A stretch of 64,000 bases of DNA from an uncultured Kineothrix sp. (GTDB taxonomy: Bacteria; Bacillota; Clostridia; Lachnospirales; Lachnospiraceae). Below are positions 57,936 to 64,000 of the stretch, in pieces. A model generated the notes under the pieces. That model made no database searches and had not been told where the DNA came from. It worked only from the letters and a program-made list of their open reading frames with translations. A program made the translations under genes and the position numbers. The stretch is taken from the NCBI GenBank assembly GCA_910588855.1, contig CAJUSR010000001.1:62001-126000 (forward strand), given 5' to 3'. Every line of letters begins with the position of its first letter. The first letter of the stretch is position 1.

Positions 57936-58244
57936 TTATTTTATAAACCGGTCCTTTAATTCCTTGAACGTATCCCAACCGTACATTGAGATATACGCCA
58001 CTACAAACGCTGCAAATACCGCAAGTACCACATAGTACCATAAAAGCGGTATGCCTGCGTAGGCAACGTAAATTAACAACGCTACCACGGTCACGATTAA
58101 GGAAACAAGGATAACAAACGCCTTTGTCGGCACTTTCTTAATCCCAGGCAAGTCCTTTAACAGTTCCGTAATGAGGGATACGGCAAACGCCAATGCCCCC
58201 AAGATACCGATAATCAAAACTGAATTTTCCGCTAAAATCTTCAT
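57936..58244 (-). CDS. Phage holin
   Basis: This is a 102-residue membrane protein with three hydrophobic segments (VLIIGILGALAFAVSLITEL, AFVILVSLIVTVVALLIYVA, LLWYYVVLAVFAAFVVAYIS) and a charged tail (DTFKELKDRFIK). It is of the type found beside endolysins in Clostridia phages. GGAGGATAGAAGAAT precedes the ATG. It follows the second endolysin by 35 bp. It would open the membrane so that the endolysins reach the wall. Confidence 0.82.
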   Translation of the reverse strand: MKILAENSVLIIGILGALAFAVSLITELLKDLPGIKKVPTKAFVILVSLIVTVVALLIYVAYAGIPLLWYYVVLAVFAAFVVAYISMYGWDTFKELKDRFIK

Positions 58245-58279
58245 ATTCTTCTATCCTCCGTTTTTGTGTCCGAATCGGT

Positions 58280-59419
58280 CTATTTTACATCTGCTTTATC
58301 AACCCAACCGTAAACGCCTTTTCCATCCTGCGATATGCAATGATACGGGTGTGTGCCTTTGAGGTTTACCGCTGTTACTCTGCAAATGCTTGTTACTTCC
58401 CTATGTACGGCTTCCTGTGCTGCCGTAGAGGACTTGTAGACCGGTCCCCCTGTGAATGTTACCGTATCCCCTTTTGAAACGCTTTTAGGGGCGTTTCCTG
58501 CGGTCGTGGATACCTCTTTTACAGATTCCGCATTGACCCAACCGTAAACACCTTTTCCATCCTGCGATATGCAATGATACGGGTGTGTGCCTTTGAGGTT
58601 TACCGCTGTTACCTTGCAGACGCTTACAACGTCCTTTTCCTTGGCTGTCTGCGCTGCCGTAGAGGACACATACACGCCACCTCCCGTAAACGTCACTGTA
58701 TCGCCTTTCTGCAATGCCCCTACGGCGTTCTGTGTGCCGTTTCCTGCGGGGTTTTGCTTGTCAGTGTCCTTTTTATCGTCTGCCTTTTTTAAATCGCTTA
58801 AATTTGACGCTTTGACAGCTTCGTATACCTTGCCCCTACGGCTTGCATATTGCCCCATTACGCTATCTTTTAGGGCGTAGGCGTGTATTTCTTCAAGTCC
58901 TACCTTTTCCGCCCCTCCAAGGTCATTTCCTGCGGTCGTTGCTATCCTTTTGCTCGTACCGCTTCCCCCTTGGTTTTCTAAGTCCGCATAATAGGCAAGT
59001 GCCTTTAATGACGTAACGCCGACCTTAACGCCGTTTTTGACGTAAGCCGTAATATCAACGTCCGCTAAATCGTCCTGTACTTCTTTCCCCTGCTGTGTTG
59101 TAAGCAGTTCAGAAATTGCCTTTGCTTCCGCTTCTGTGGCTTCCCTCTCTTTTTTATCCCACGCTTTCGGACTGCTTCCGGCAATCTCGTTATAAAGGGA
59201 TTCCCCCAATATCTCCTTTGCCTGGTCCCGGTCCTTATTTACAACCGCCTGCAACAAGGGCAACGCACGGCCCCAATATGCGTTCCATTGGCATTTCCCT
59301 ATACTCATGCCGTGGCTATTGTCGTTTCGGTTTACGCTGCCGTAATTGCCCTCCTGTGCGTATATGATACTACTTGCTACTTTTACCACTTTTTTAATCT
59401 GTGCTGCCGTAACCGCCAT
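58280..59419 (-). CDS. Endolysin with lysozyme-like domain and two SH3 repeats
   Basis: This is a 379-residue protein. Residues 1-215 form a catalytic domain: IIYAQEGNYGSVNRNDNSHG then MSIGKCQWNAYWGRALPLLQ, with the Glu of AQEG as the likely catalytic residue. The fold looks lysozyme or chitosanase-like, but I cannot name the family. Two SH3b-type wall-binding repeats follow, near 235-300 and 315-379 (KGDTVTFTGGPVYKSSTAAQ ... HPYHCISQDGKGVYGWV). GGAGGTACACA precedes the ATG. The SH3 DNA is nearly identical to that in the amidase next to it. Confidence 0.8.
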   Translation of the reverse strand: MAVTAAQIKKVVKVASSIIYAQEGNYGSVNRNDNSHGMSIGKCQWNAYWGRALPLLQAVVNKDRDQAKEILGESLYNEIAGSSPKAWDKKEREATEAEAKAISELLTTQQGKEVQDDLADVDITAYVKNGVKVGVTSLKALAYYADLENQGGSGTSKRIATTAGNDLGGAEKVGLEEIHAYALKDSVMGQYASRRGKVYEAVKASNLSDLKKADDKKDTDKQNPAGNGTQNAVGALQKGDTVTFTGGGVYVSSTAAQTAKEKDVVSVCKVTAVNLKGTHPYHCISQDGKGVYGWVNAESVKEVSTTAGNAPKSVSKGDTVTFTGGPVYKSSTAAQEAVHREVTSICRVTAVNLKGTHPYHCISQDGKGVYGWVDKADVK

Positions 59420-59429
59420 TGTGTACCTC

Positions 59430-60485
59430 CTATTTCTTTACGTTTACCTTGTCAACCCAACCGTAAACGCCTTTTCCGTCCTGCGATATGCAATGATACG
59501 GGTGTGTGCCTTTTTCATTGATTGCCGTTACTTCACACTTGCTTGTCACGCCCTTGTTTACGGTTGCCTGTGCTGCCGTAGAGGACTTGTAGACCGGTCC
59601 CCCTGTGAATGTTACCGTATCCCCTTTTGAAACGCTTTTAGGGGCGTTTCCTGCGGTCGTGGATACCTCTTTTACAGATTCCGCATTGACCCAACCGTAA
59701 ACACCTTTTCCATCCTGCGATATGCAATGATACGGGTGTGTGCCTTTTTCATTGATTGCCGTTACTTCACACTTGCTTGTCACGCCCTTGTTTACGGTTG
59801 CCTGTGCTGCCGTAGAGGACTTGTAGACCGGTCCCCCTGTGAATGTTACCGTATCCCCTTTTGAAACGCTTTTAGGGGCGTTTCCTGCGGTCTGTTCCGT
59901 TCCTCCTGCCGGGGCGTTTCCTCCCATAGCTTTCTTAATATCCCTGCGGAATTGTGCCATAGTCAAGCCGTACTTATTCCAAATATGCTCTACATCGCCG
60001 TGGTTGCTTGCAATCCCCCTTTTGTGACCCTCGGAATGGGAAATAATAACGCCGTCCTTTTCCGGGTCAAGGCTGTACTGCTTGCAGAGGTAAGTAAAAA
60101 GTTCTACCGCCGTCCTGTACGTCTTGGCTACAAAATCCTTGGTTGCTTCCGGGTTTAAATCCTTAAAGCTGCTTCCTCCCGTGTACTGAATCGTGTCCGG
60201 CTCTGTCATTTCTACGCCGATATGGGTATTGTTTCCGCTTCCGTTGTTTCCGCTTCCACAATGCCACCCCCTGCGATTCCACGGCAACAACTGTAATACC
60301 GTTCCGTCCGCCTGTAATACTGCATGTACGCATACATTGGCGTTTGCGTTATTCCAGTTATTCGCAAATACGGACGCTCTCGGCTGCGGACAACCCACGG
60401 AATGGATCATAAGGCCCTTTACCGTAATTGTCCGTCCGCAAGTGTAACACGGATTCTTTGTTACAATGTTCTGCTTAATATTCAT
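59430..60485 (-). CDS. N-acetylmuramoyl-L-alanine amidase endolysin with two SH3 repeats
   Basis: This is a 351-residue endolysin. An Amidase_2/PGRP domain covers residues 15-180, with zinc-site histidine in GLMIHSVGCPQP (His28) and the second cluster in IISHSEGHKRGIASNHGDVE. Two SH3b repeats follow (about 205-275 and 285-351), each with KGDTVTFTGGPVYKSSTAAQ and DGKGVYGWV. It cleaves the bond between muramic acid and the stem peptide. GGAGGGTAACACT precedes the ATG. It is followed by the second endolysin after 10 bp. Confidence 0.88.
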   Translation of the reverse strand: MNIKQNIVTKNPCYTCGRTITVKGLMIHSVGCPQPRASVFANNWNNANANVCVHAVLQADGTVLQLLPWNRRGWHCGSGNNGSGNNTHIGVEMTEPDTIQYTGGSSFKDLNPEATKDFVAKTYRTAVELFTYLCKQYSLDPEKDGVIISHSEGHKRGIASNHGDVEHIWNKYGLTMAQFRRDIKKAMGGNAPAGGTEQTAGNAPKSVSKGDTVTFTGGPVYKSSTAAQATVNKGVTSKCEVTAINEKGTHPYHCISQDGKGVYGWVNAESVKEVSTTAGNAPKSVSKGDTVTFTGGPVYKSSTAAQATVNKGVTSKCEVTAINEKGTHPYHCISQDGKGVYGWVDKVNVKK

Positions 60486-60497
60486 AGTGTTACCCTC

Positions 60498-60872
60498 CTA
60501 TAATGTGATATTGTTTAAATCAACGGAAATATCCTTTGTTTCCTCCGGGTATCCCTGTTTGATTTTAATAATGTTTTCTGCCTTGGCTTTCCAACAATAC
60601 AAGGCAATTACCGTAGTTGTCGGGGTCGCTATGTATGTGGCAAGCACCCCGAATTGTGAATAGTCTATAAGCGTCACTTTGATACCGATATACAGGCCCA
60701 CAAAGTAAGTAAAAAGGACTGCCACCAATACAACCTTTGTAAAGGTCGGCTTCCCTCTTTTCTTTGCCGATTCCCTTTTGAAAAGCTGTTTCTTGTTGGC
60801 AATCCTAAATAACAGGTAAAATATAAGGAATCCAAGGACAACGCCAAGGATTCCGCATAAAATATACTTCAT
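60498..60872 (-). CDS. Membrane protein of the lysis module
   Basis: This is a 124-residue protein with three or four hydrophobic segments (YILCGILGVVLGFLIFYLLF, FTKVVLVAVLFTYFVGLYIG, GVLATYIATPTTTVIALYCW) and basic loops. The C-terminus is polar. It sits between a holin-like gene and the amidase, so a second holin or spanin-like helper is inferred. GGAGGGTAAAACTGA precedes the ATG. Confidence 0.7.
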   Translation of the reverse strand: MKYILCGILGVVLGFLIFYLLFRIANKKQLFKRESAKKRGKPTFTKVVLVAVLFTYFVGLYIGIKVTLIDYSQFGVLATYIATPTTTVIALYCWKAKAENIIKIKQGYPEETKDISVDLNNITL

Positions 60873-60886
60873 TCAGTTTTACCCTC

Positions 60887-61198
60887 CTAACCCTCCTGCC
60901 CGTGTGCCTTTTGGTTTATGTGCTTCTCCATTTTCCCTATTGCTTCGGTCACGGGGCCGTTGCACCCCTGCTCTTTCAGACCTTTTAAGCAGGCAAGTAC
61001 GGCATAGGTAAGCAGGCACATTTCATCATTAAGCTGTTTCAAATTTTCTTTGTCCTGCTTCCTTAATTCCTCTATGTCTTTTGTCTGCTTATCCTGCTGT
61101 TGAAACCACTTGACTATCTTATACCCAACGGTCCCGATTGTGATTAAAGCACCCAATACGCCCGCAATGGTTATTATTGTTGATGAACCAATATACAT
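60887..61198 (-). CDS. Holin-like or XhlA-like single-pass protein
   Basis: This is a 103-residue protein. One N-terminal membrane segment (TIITIAGVLGALITIGTVGY) is followed by a charged coiled coil (WFQQQDKQTKDIEELRKQDK) and a small cysteine-containing helical end. The topology resembles BhlA/UviB or XhlA-type phage lysis proteins. AAAGGAGTAGTCAGG precedes the ATG. It lies 5 bp after the reverse transcriptase gene, so DGR and lysis genes share a transcript. Confidence 0.68.
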   Translation of the reverse strand: MYIGSSTIITIAGVLGALITIGTVGYKIVKWFQQQDKQTKDIEELRKQDKENLKQLNDEMCLLTYAVLACLKGLKEQGCNGPVTEAIGKMEKHINQKAHGQEG

Positions 61199-61203
61199 CC
61201 TGA

Positions 61204-62280
61204 CTACTCCTTTCTGATAAAAAGACGGTTAAGGCTCTGCCTCATTCCGTAGCTGTTGCAATGTGACAATATGCCCCGGTATGACGCTATCGCACGTTCC
61301 ATTTTCTCCCTGCTCTCTTCCCCGGCTTCCACTTTTTCTACATAATGTTTCATGCTCCGTTTGATTTTTAATGCCGTTTTCTTCTTTAATCGGCGGTGTG
61401 TGGACCATATGCGGAATCCTACAAAATCAATCCCCATGCTGCAAGGTCTGATTGCTGTTTTCTTATTGAGATTCAAGCGTAGGTTTTCATCAAGGAAAAT
61501 GCGTAAATCCTCCTTAACCTGTGCAAGATACTTTTTATCGTGATGTAAAATAATAATATCGTCCATATACCGTATGTAGTAATGCAACCCCAACTCATGC
61601 TTTGCATACTGGTCTACCTCGTTAAGGTAGATATTTGCGAACATTTGAGAAGTAAGGTTGCCTATCGGCATACCTTTATTGCCTAACCTGTCCTCTACCT
61701 CTACTTCGTCCGGCTCTTTTCCCATTGGCAAGCCAAATTTCGTAGTTTCGCAATTTATGATTTTCTCTAACAGATTAAGCAACCTTTTATCCTTTATACG
61801 GCGGCCCAATATTTTTAATAGTATCTCATGGTCTACCCTGTAAAAATACTTGGATATATCCATTTTGAGGTAGTAGTACCGCTCCGGCTTCCTTTCCGTC
61901 TGCCTTAGCCAATACTGTAACTTGTCGGCTGCCTTATGCGTTCCTTTCCCCTGCCTGCAAGCGTAGGAATCAGAAATAAAAGTTTTCTCATAGAGCGGGA
62001 AAAGCTGCTGATATATCGCCCATTGTACTATCCTGTCTTTGAACGGCAAGGACATAATCAACCGCTTTTTCGGCTCAAACACATAGAAACTATGGTATCT
62101 TCCTACTTCGTATGTTTCATAGATTAGCTGATTTTGAATCTCTATTAAATGCTCTTCATAATTACGGTTGAAACTCAATACGTCCTCCCTGTACCGCTTT
62201 CCCCTCCGTGCCTTTTCCCAAGCCTTATGCAGATTTTCAAAATCGTATATTTTCTCATAGATATTTTTGATACTGTGCAT
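61204..62280 (-). CDS. Diversity-generating retroelement reverse transcriptase
   Basis: This is a 358-residue reverse transcriptase of the DGR class. It has the RT motifs KRLIMSLPFKDRIVQWAIYQ, YYLKMDISKYFYRVDH, MPIGNLTSQMFANIYLNEVD (the IGxxxSQ form diagnostic of DGRs), the catalytic YIRYMDDIIILHH (near residue 237) and GIDFVGFRIW. There is no maturase or endonuclease domain, and the length is typical. It copies the template repeat RNA with errors at adenines, with help from Avd. The ATG at 62280 is preferred (AGAGG upstream); TTG at 62286 is the alternative. Confidence 0.95.
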   Translation of the reverse strand: MHSIKNIYEKIYDFENLHKAWEKARRGKRYREDVLSFNRNYEEHLIEIQNQLIYETYEVGRYHSFYVFEPKKRLIMSLPFKDRIVQWAIYQQLFPLYEKTFISDSYACRQGKGTHKAADKLQYWLRQTERKPERYYYLKMDISKYFYRVDHEILLKILGRRIKDKRLLNLLEKIINCETTKFGLPMGKEPDEVEVEDRLGNKGMPIGNLTSQMFANIYLNEVDQYAKHELGLHYYIRYMDDIIILHHDKKYLAQVKEDLRIFLDENLRLNLNKKTAIRPCSMGIDFVGFRIWSTHRRLKKKTALKIKRSMKHYVEKVEAGEESREKMERAIASYRGILSHCNSYGMRQSLNRLFIRKE

Positions 62281-62500
62281 TTGCAACCTCTGATTTTCTT
62301 AAAATTTCGCCGTACAAACCTACTAGGTTTTTAACCCTTTCGGACGTGACAAATATAATTCTTTTCGGCTTACGCTTACTAACTGTCTTTACGGCAATAT
62401 AATCTTTTTCCCGGAATGTCCAGGAATGGAAAACAACCCCTTTAACCCTTTTGCACTGTCCTTACAGTCGTAACCGTAAGGCTTCTTGGCATAGGGGCAG
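62281..62500 (-). other. Spacer between template repeat and reverse transcriptase
   Basis: This is the region expected to form the 3' part of the DGR template RNA. It contains a small hairpin (AAACCTACTAGGTTT). A minus-strand frame without any start codon reads WTFREKDYIAVKTVSKRKPK then RIIFVTSERVKNLVGLYGE, running into the RT start. It may be a relic or an RNA region that happens to be open. Confidence 0.45.
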
Positions 62501-62613
62501 AGCGGAGCGGAAACCCACGTTGTCGTTAGAGTTGGAACGGGGATTATTCAAGTTGAGGGCAGACGGCCCCGAATTGGACGTATTGTTGAAACTCGACCCC
62601 CGGATAGGCAGCC
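62501..62613 (-). other. DGR template repeat (TR)
   Basis: This 113-bp segment aligns without gaps to the variable repeat at 63157-63269 with nine differences. On the minus strand seven are at adenines of the template (five A to G, two A to T). It encodes, if translated, LPIRGSSFNNTSNSGPSALN then LNNPRSNSNDNVGFRSA, with the AAC/AAT codons typical of DGR templates. It lies between avd and the reverse transcriptase. Confidence 0.93.
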
Positions 62614-62647
62614 ACCTATACAAATGTGATTGTTTCCCAATGTATTT

Positions 62648-63064
62648 TTATTTCTGCTTCTCCCTTCCGTTTACCCACTCCATATAACCACCAATCATAC
62701 AACCGATTTCGTTTACCTTTTTAATCCACACTTCCCACGTATGGAAGTCCAAACAAGGCTTTTGTTTTTGGTATAGGTTCGGGTCTTTCGCAAGTCTTAG
62801 CAGATTTCTTAATACATCTATTTCAATATCCAAATCCTGTAAGGTCGTTTTCTTGTGGTATTTCTTTTCAAGCCGTACCGCCATTTCCAACGCCGTATAC
62901 ATTGATTCTCTTATTTTGCCTGCCAGTACATACCTTTCAGTCTTTGGAAAGTCTTTTAAGGCAGGATTTCCGTATAGTATCATTTCGTAGATTTTCTCTT
63001 TTATGTGGAAAATCTCATTTCCGTTGCCGGTCCCGGTTTTCTGCGTTCCCTGCTTCTTTTCCAT
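62648..63064 (-). CDS. avd: DGR accessory protein Avd
   Basis: This is a 138-residue basic helical-bundle protein: KEKIYEMILYGNPALKDFPK, TERYVLAGKIRESMYTALEM, AVRLEKKYHKKTTLQDLDIE, IDVLRNLLRLAKD. This four-helix-bundle pattern is that of Avd, which binds the reverse transcriptase and template RNA and is needed for mutagenic retrohoming. CAGGGAAAGC precedes the ATG. It sits between the variable protein and the template repeat, the usual order. Confidence 0.9.
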   Translation of the reverse strand: MEKKQGTQKTGTGNGNEIFHIKEKIYEMILYGNPALKDFPKTERYVLAGKIRESMYTALEMAVRLEKKYHKKTTLQDLDIEIDVLRNLLRLAKDPNLYQKQKPCLDFHTWEVWIKKVNEIGCMIGGYMEWVNGREKQK

Positions 63065-63098
63065 GCTTTCCCTGCCTTGCTGATATATTTTTGTAATA

Positions 63099-63120
63099 AG
63101 GGTGTGCTATCGCACACCCT
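63099..63120 (-). other. DGR target hairpin with GATA loop
   Basis: Minus strand: AGGGTGTGC, GATA, GCACACCCT, a perfect 9-bp stem. It lies 22 bp past the variable gene stop and 36 bp past the variable repeat. DGR target sites carry such hairpins with GRNA loops (known from Bordetella phage BPP-1). The T-run is weak, so it is a poor terminator. Confidence 0.7.
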
Positions 63121-63141
63121 ATCAGTTTATCAGTGTTCAGT

Positions 63142-64000
63142 TTACAGTTCACAAAAAGCGGAGCGGAAACCCACGCTGCCGTTAGAGTCGGAACGGGGAT
63201 TATTCAAGCTGACGGCAGCCGGCCCCGAAAAGGACGTATTGTCGAAACTCGACCCCCGGATAGGCAGCCTTTCGCCGTGATTCCGCATCCAAATATGGTC
63301 GTTTCCGTATCCTGTAATTCCGCTGTCCGGGAATACCCCCAACGCTATTAACAGTTTCGGGATAGTAACCCCGCTTGCTGCCGCAAGCGTCTTGAACGGA
63401 ATATATCTATATGTATCCCCGCTTGTCGGATACTGTACCGTTGTGTTGATTCTGATTCCTGCGGTTGCACTCGTTTGGTCTATCTTCAAAGTTCCTGCCG
63501 TACCCGGTGCAACCAATGAGCCGTTAGGCATGATTGCTTTCCAAAGGGTGCTATCCTCGGACATATCACAATCAAGTTTCATACAGTTACCGTATGGGAT
63601 AATCTGAATTTCTCCATTCATAAGGCGGAATCCTCCGGTCCACTCCCATACGTTGCCGTTAAGGTCTGCAATGCCCGACATATCGTGATTGTGATACCAC
63701 GTAGGGCCACCGCTGCCCGTAAGTGTCCGCCCTGTTTCTCCCTGCGGTTGTATTCCATGCTCGTAGGCATGGTAATAATCCTTTCCGTAGTTGGTGTTCC
63801 CGTGCGGTACGGTCCCCATTTTCTGTGATAACAGATTTAGCACGACAAAAATGCCTGTCTGATTCAAGTGCCAACCGTTGCCCTTTGCCTTGCAGGCTGC
63901 TACCGCCTGGTCAAAAGTGATATAATTCTTCGGCAACTTCATACCCAAAGAATACGCCCGGTCATTCTCCACGATATTAGCAAACTTAGAAACATAGATA
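63142..64000 (-). CDS. DGR variable protein with C-type-lectin/FGE-like fold (5' end outside window)
   Basis: This is the C-terminal 285 residues or so of a larger protein; the frame runs open to the window edge (YVSKFANIVENDRAYSLGMK...), and an internal GTG at 63972 is not the true start. The FGE-sulfatase-type lectin fold is marked by AVAACKAKGNGWHLNQTGIF, GIADLNGNVWEWTGGFRLM and the end NGSVGFRSAFCEL. The last 38 residues are encoded by the variable repeat, so the binding face of the protein is what the retroelement changes. Beside phage lysis genes it is probably a tail-fibre or virion surface ligand. A host-expressed surface protein is less likely. Confidence 0.9.
   Translation of the reverse strand, partial: IYVSKFANIVENDRAYSLGMKLPKNYITFDQAVAACKAKGNGWHLNQTGIFVVLNLLSQKMGTVPHGNTNYGKDYYHAYEHGIQPQGETGRTLTGSGGPTWYHNHDMSGIADLNGNVWEWTGGFRLMNGEIQIIPYGNCMKLDCDMSEDSTLWKAIMPNGSLVAPGTAGTLKIDQTSATAGIRINTTVQYPTSGDTYRYIPFKTLAAASGVTIPKLLIALGVFPDSGITGYGNDHIWMRNHGERLPIRGSSFDNTSFSGPAAVSLNNPRSDSNGSVGFRSAFCEL
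63157..63269 (-). other. DGR variable repeat (VR)
   Basis: It aligns to the template at 62501-62613. It encodes LPIRGSSFDNTSFSGPAAVS then LNNPRSDSNGSVGFRSA. Changed residues relative to the template are N-D, N-F, S-A, L-V, N-S, N-D, D-G and N-S. The 3' end GTGGGTTTCCGCTCCGCT is identical in both repeats and is the likely initiation of mutagenic homing element. Confidence 0.93.

Noticed and set aside
1..64000. tRNA and rRNA genes
   Set aside because: I looked for cloverleaf patterns near integration sites and for rRNA motifs and found none; both integrated elements use protein genes as targets.

Overview
The window looks like a chromosome segment of a gut Lachnospiraceae (Clostridia, Firmicutes). 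The basis is gene content: class III fructose-1,6-bisphosphatase, a eukaryotic-type HisA, a DUF1836 protein, a YerC/TrpR-like regulator, strong GGAGG ribosome binding sites and several typical Firmicutes mobile elements. Family names come from reading the protein sequences by eye; no database search was run.

Layout. 1-4136: a type III restriction-modification operon on the minus strand (a PD-(D/E)XK-like protein, mod, res; res runs off the window). 4.5-10.7 kb: small conserved genes, an IS30-like insertion sequence with a 13-bp direct repeat, a MITE with a 10-bp direct repeat, a 55-bp tandem repeat, and a cupin/AraC pair. 10.8-14.4 kb: a two-gene ATPase + HNH module resembling the Septu anti-phage system, with a near-consensus promoter, beside a decayed parB. 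14.8-22.7 kb: a 7.9-kb integrative element (tyrosine integrase, divergent repressor pair, primase-helicase, small genes) inserted in the 3' end of rlmD, with a 15-bp att core at both ends and a leftover rlmD tail at the far end. 22.7-29.4 kb: rlmD, a PcrA/UvrD helicase and an SPFH/zinc-ribbon protein.

29.4-39.5 kb: a second, 10.1-kb mobilizable element (toxin-antitoxin, relaxase, BlaI/BlaR1-like pair, sigma factor, large serine recombinase) that splits a substrate-binding lipoprotein gene at a 12-bp core. The recombinase is now fused in frame to the C-terminal half of that lipoprotein. Six copies of a GGGCCAA..TTGGCCC palindrome mark this element, and three of its genes carry likely inactivating transitions. 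40-54.6 kb: ordinary chromosome, including an ECF sigma operon, bactofilin with a degenerate LytM partner, a NiaR-like regulator with a PTS IIC-like permease, csp, hisA, fbp, dapB and dapA under a lysine riboswitch with attenuator, and a corrinoid adenosyltransferase.

54.8-64 kb: an IS30-family transposase, a small regulon of genes whose promoters have a 16-bp palindrome filling the -35/-10 spacer (likely controlled by an adjacent ribbon-helix-helix protein), then a prophage lysis module (holins, two endolysins with near-identical SH3 repeats) and a complete diversity-generating retroelement: reverse transcriptase, template repeat, Avd, target hairpin, and a C-type-lectin-like variable protein whose variable repeat differs from the template mainly at adenines. 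The DGR beside lysis genes suggests a temperate phage that diversifies a receptor-binding or surface protein.
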